This document shows positions 63,740-64,000 of a stretch of DNA of 64,000 nucleotides, in pieces. A program made the position numbers and the translations under genes. Position 1 is the first letter of the stretch; each line of letters opens with the position of its first letter. A model generated the notes under the pieces. It saw nothing but the letters and a program-made list of their open reading frames with translations, searched no databases and was not told the DNA's origin. Source of the stretch: Streptomyces caelestis (lineage in GTDB: Bacteria > Actinomycetota > Actinomycetes > Streptomycetales > Streptomycetaceae); NCBI RefSeq assembly GCF_014205255.1, contig NZ_JACHNE010000001.1, positions 434,001-498,000 of the forward strand, given 5' to 3'.

Positions 63740-64000
63740 TGAGATGGTTCCTTCCCACGCGCACGTGACACACAGAAGTCCTGCCGCCGGAAAAGGAGCC
63801 CGGTTGGCGCGTACCTTTTTCGGCGCGGCACGGGAGGTGCGAATTCACCCTGGGCGAATCGGACCTGGTCTGCAAAACGCGTGCGAACACGACCATTCCC
63901 CCCGCACGTGTGTTTCACTCTTGCACAACCCCCACACGCCCAACAAGGCGCCCGCGCAACATCAACCCTTGACAGAAAGTCAGAAATGGGAACGGGCGCC
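63740..64000. other. Intergenic region at the right edge with a TTGACA box
   Basis: 261 bases upstream of the lectin-fusion gene and of whatever lies beyond the window. TTGACA at 63969-63974 is a good -35 box reading rightward, with AGAAATGG further on; the rest of that promoter is close to the edge. I see no ORF of note. Confidence 0.4.

Overview
The window looks like a chromosomal segment of a Streptomyces. The DNA is very GC-rich, with strong third-position GC bias and many GTG (and some TTG) starts. It carries a complete SapB-type ramC-S-A-B/ramR cluster, a Streptomyces subtilisin inhibitor, mycothiol-dependent formaldehyde detoxification genes, SpoIIE-family phosphatases, and TTA codons limited to a few genes, including ramR, as expected for bldA control. 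I saw no tRNA, rRNA, CRISPR array, insertion sequence or phage gene.

Layout. 1-15 kb is metabolism and transport: a partial ornithine cyclodeaminase-like gene, an EamA transporter, a ROK regulator divergent from a sugar importer with its own dehydrogenase, an L,D-transpeptidase, a LysR regulator, an SDR, the mycothiol/formaldehyde pair and a fused ABC exporter. 15-26 kb is mixed: gene remnants (folD-like, a secreted-peptide signal sequence), an imine reductase with a divergent GlxA-type regulator, a TetR regulator with a visible operator before a secreted beta-propeller, a GH5 endoglycoceramidase-like enzyme, a TetM/OtrA-type ribosomal protection protein with an overlapping leader ORF, XdhC, and a methyltransferase broken by one amber codon. 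26-34 kb is a cell-surface sugar island: GT2 glycosyltransferase, rmlC, a MycE/TylE-like O-methyltransferase and rmlD-rmlB-rmlA.

34-47 kb centres on the SapB-type lanthipeptide cluster. The class III synthetase, a 38-residue precursor missed by ordinary ORF length cut-offs, and two ABC half-transporters run forward; ramR converges on them. A SpoIIE phosphatase lies on each side. 47-56 kb holds a secreted trypsin-like protease with an Ala/Gly/Glu tail and the most interesting region. There, a 71-aa double-glycine-leader peptide without cysteines is followed by an HlyD-like protein, a C39-peptidase ABC exporter and a second large NHLM-type ABC protein, with no modification enzyme nearby. 56-64 kb has a Ppx/GppA protein, a translationally coupled HDO-enzyme/methyltransferase/CDGSH set, an SSI-type inhibitor with Lys at the predicted P1 site, an alpha/beta hydrolase, a decayed lactate-monooxygenase-like gene and a sigma-like/zinc-finger/membrane/ricin-lectin fusion.

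Together, the rhamnose island, the SapB-type cluster, the second peptide exporter, the secreted protease and inhibitor, and the SpoIIE proteins suggest a region rich in cell-surface and developmental functions. Product names come from motif reading only; no database search was run.
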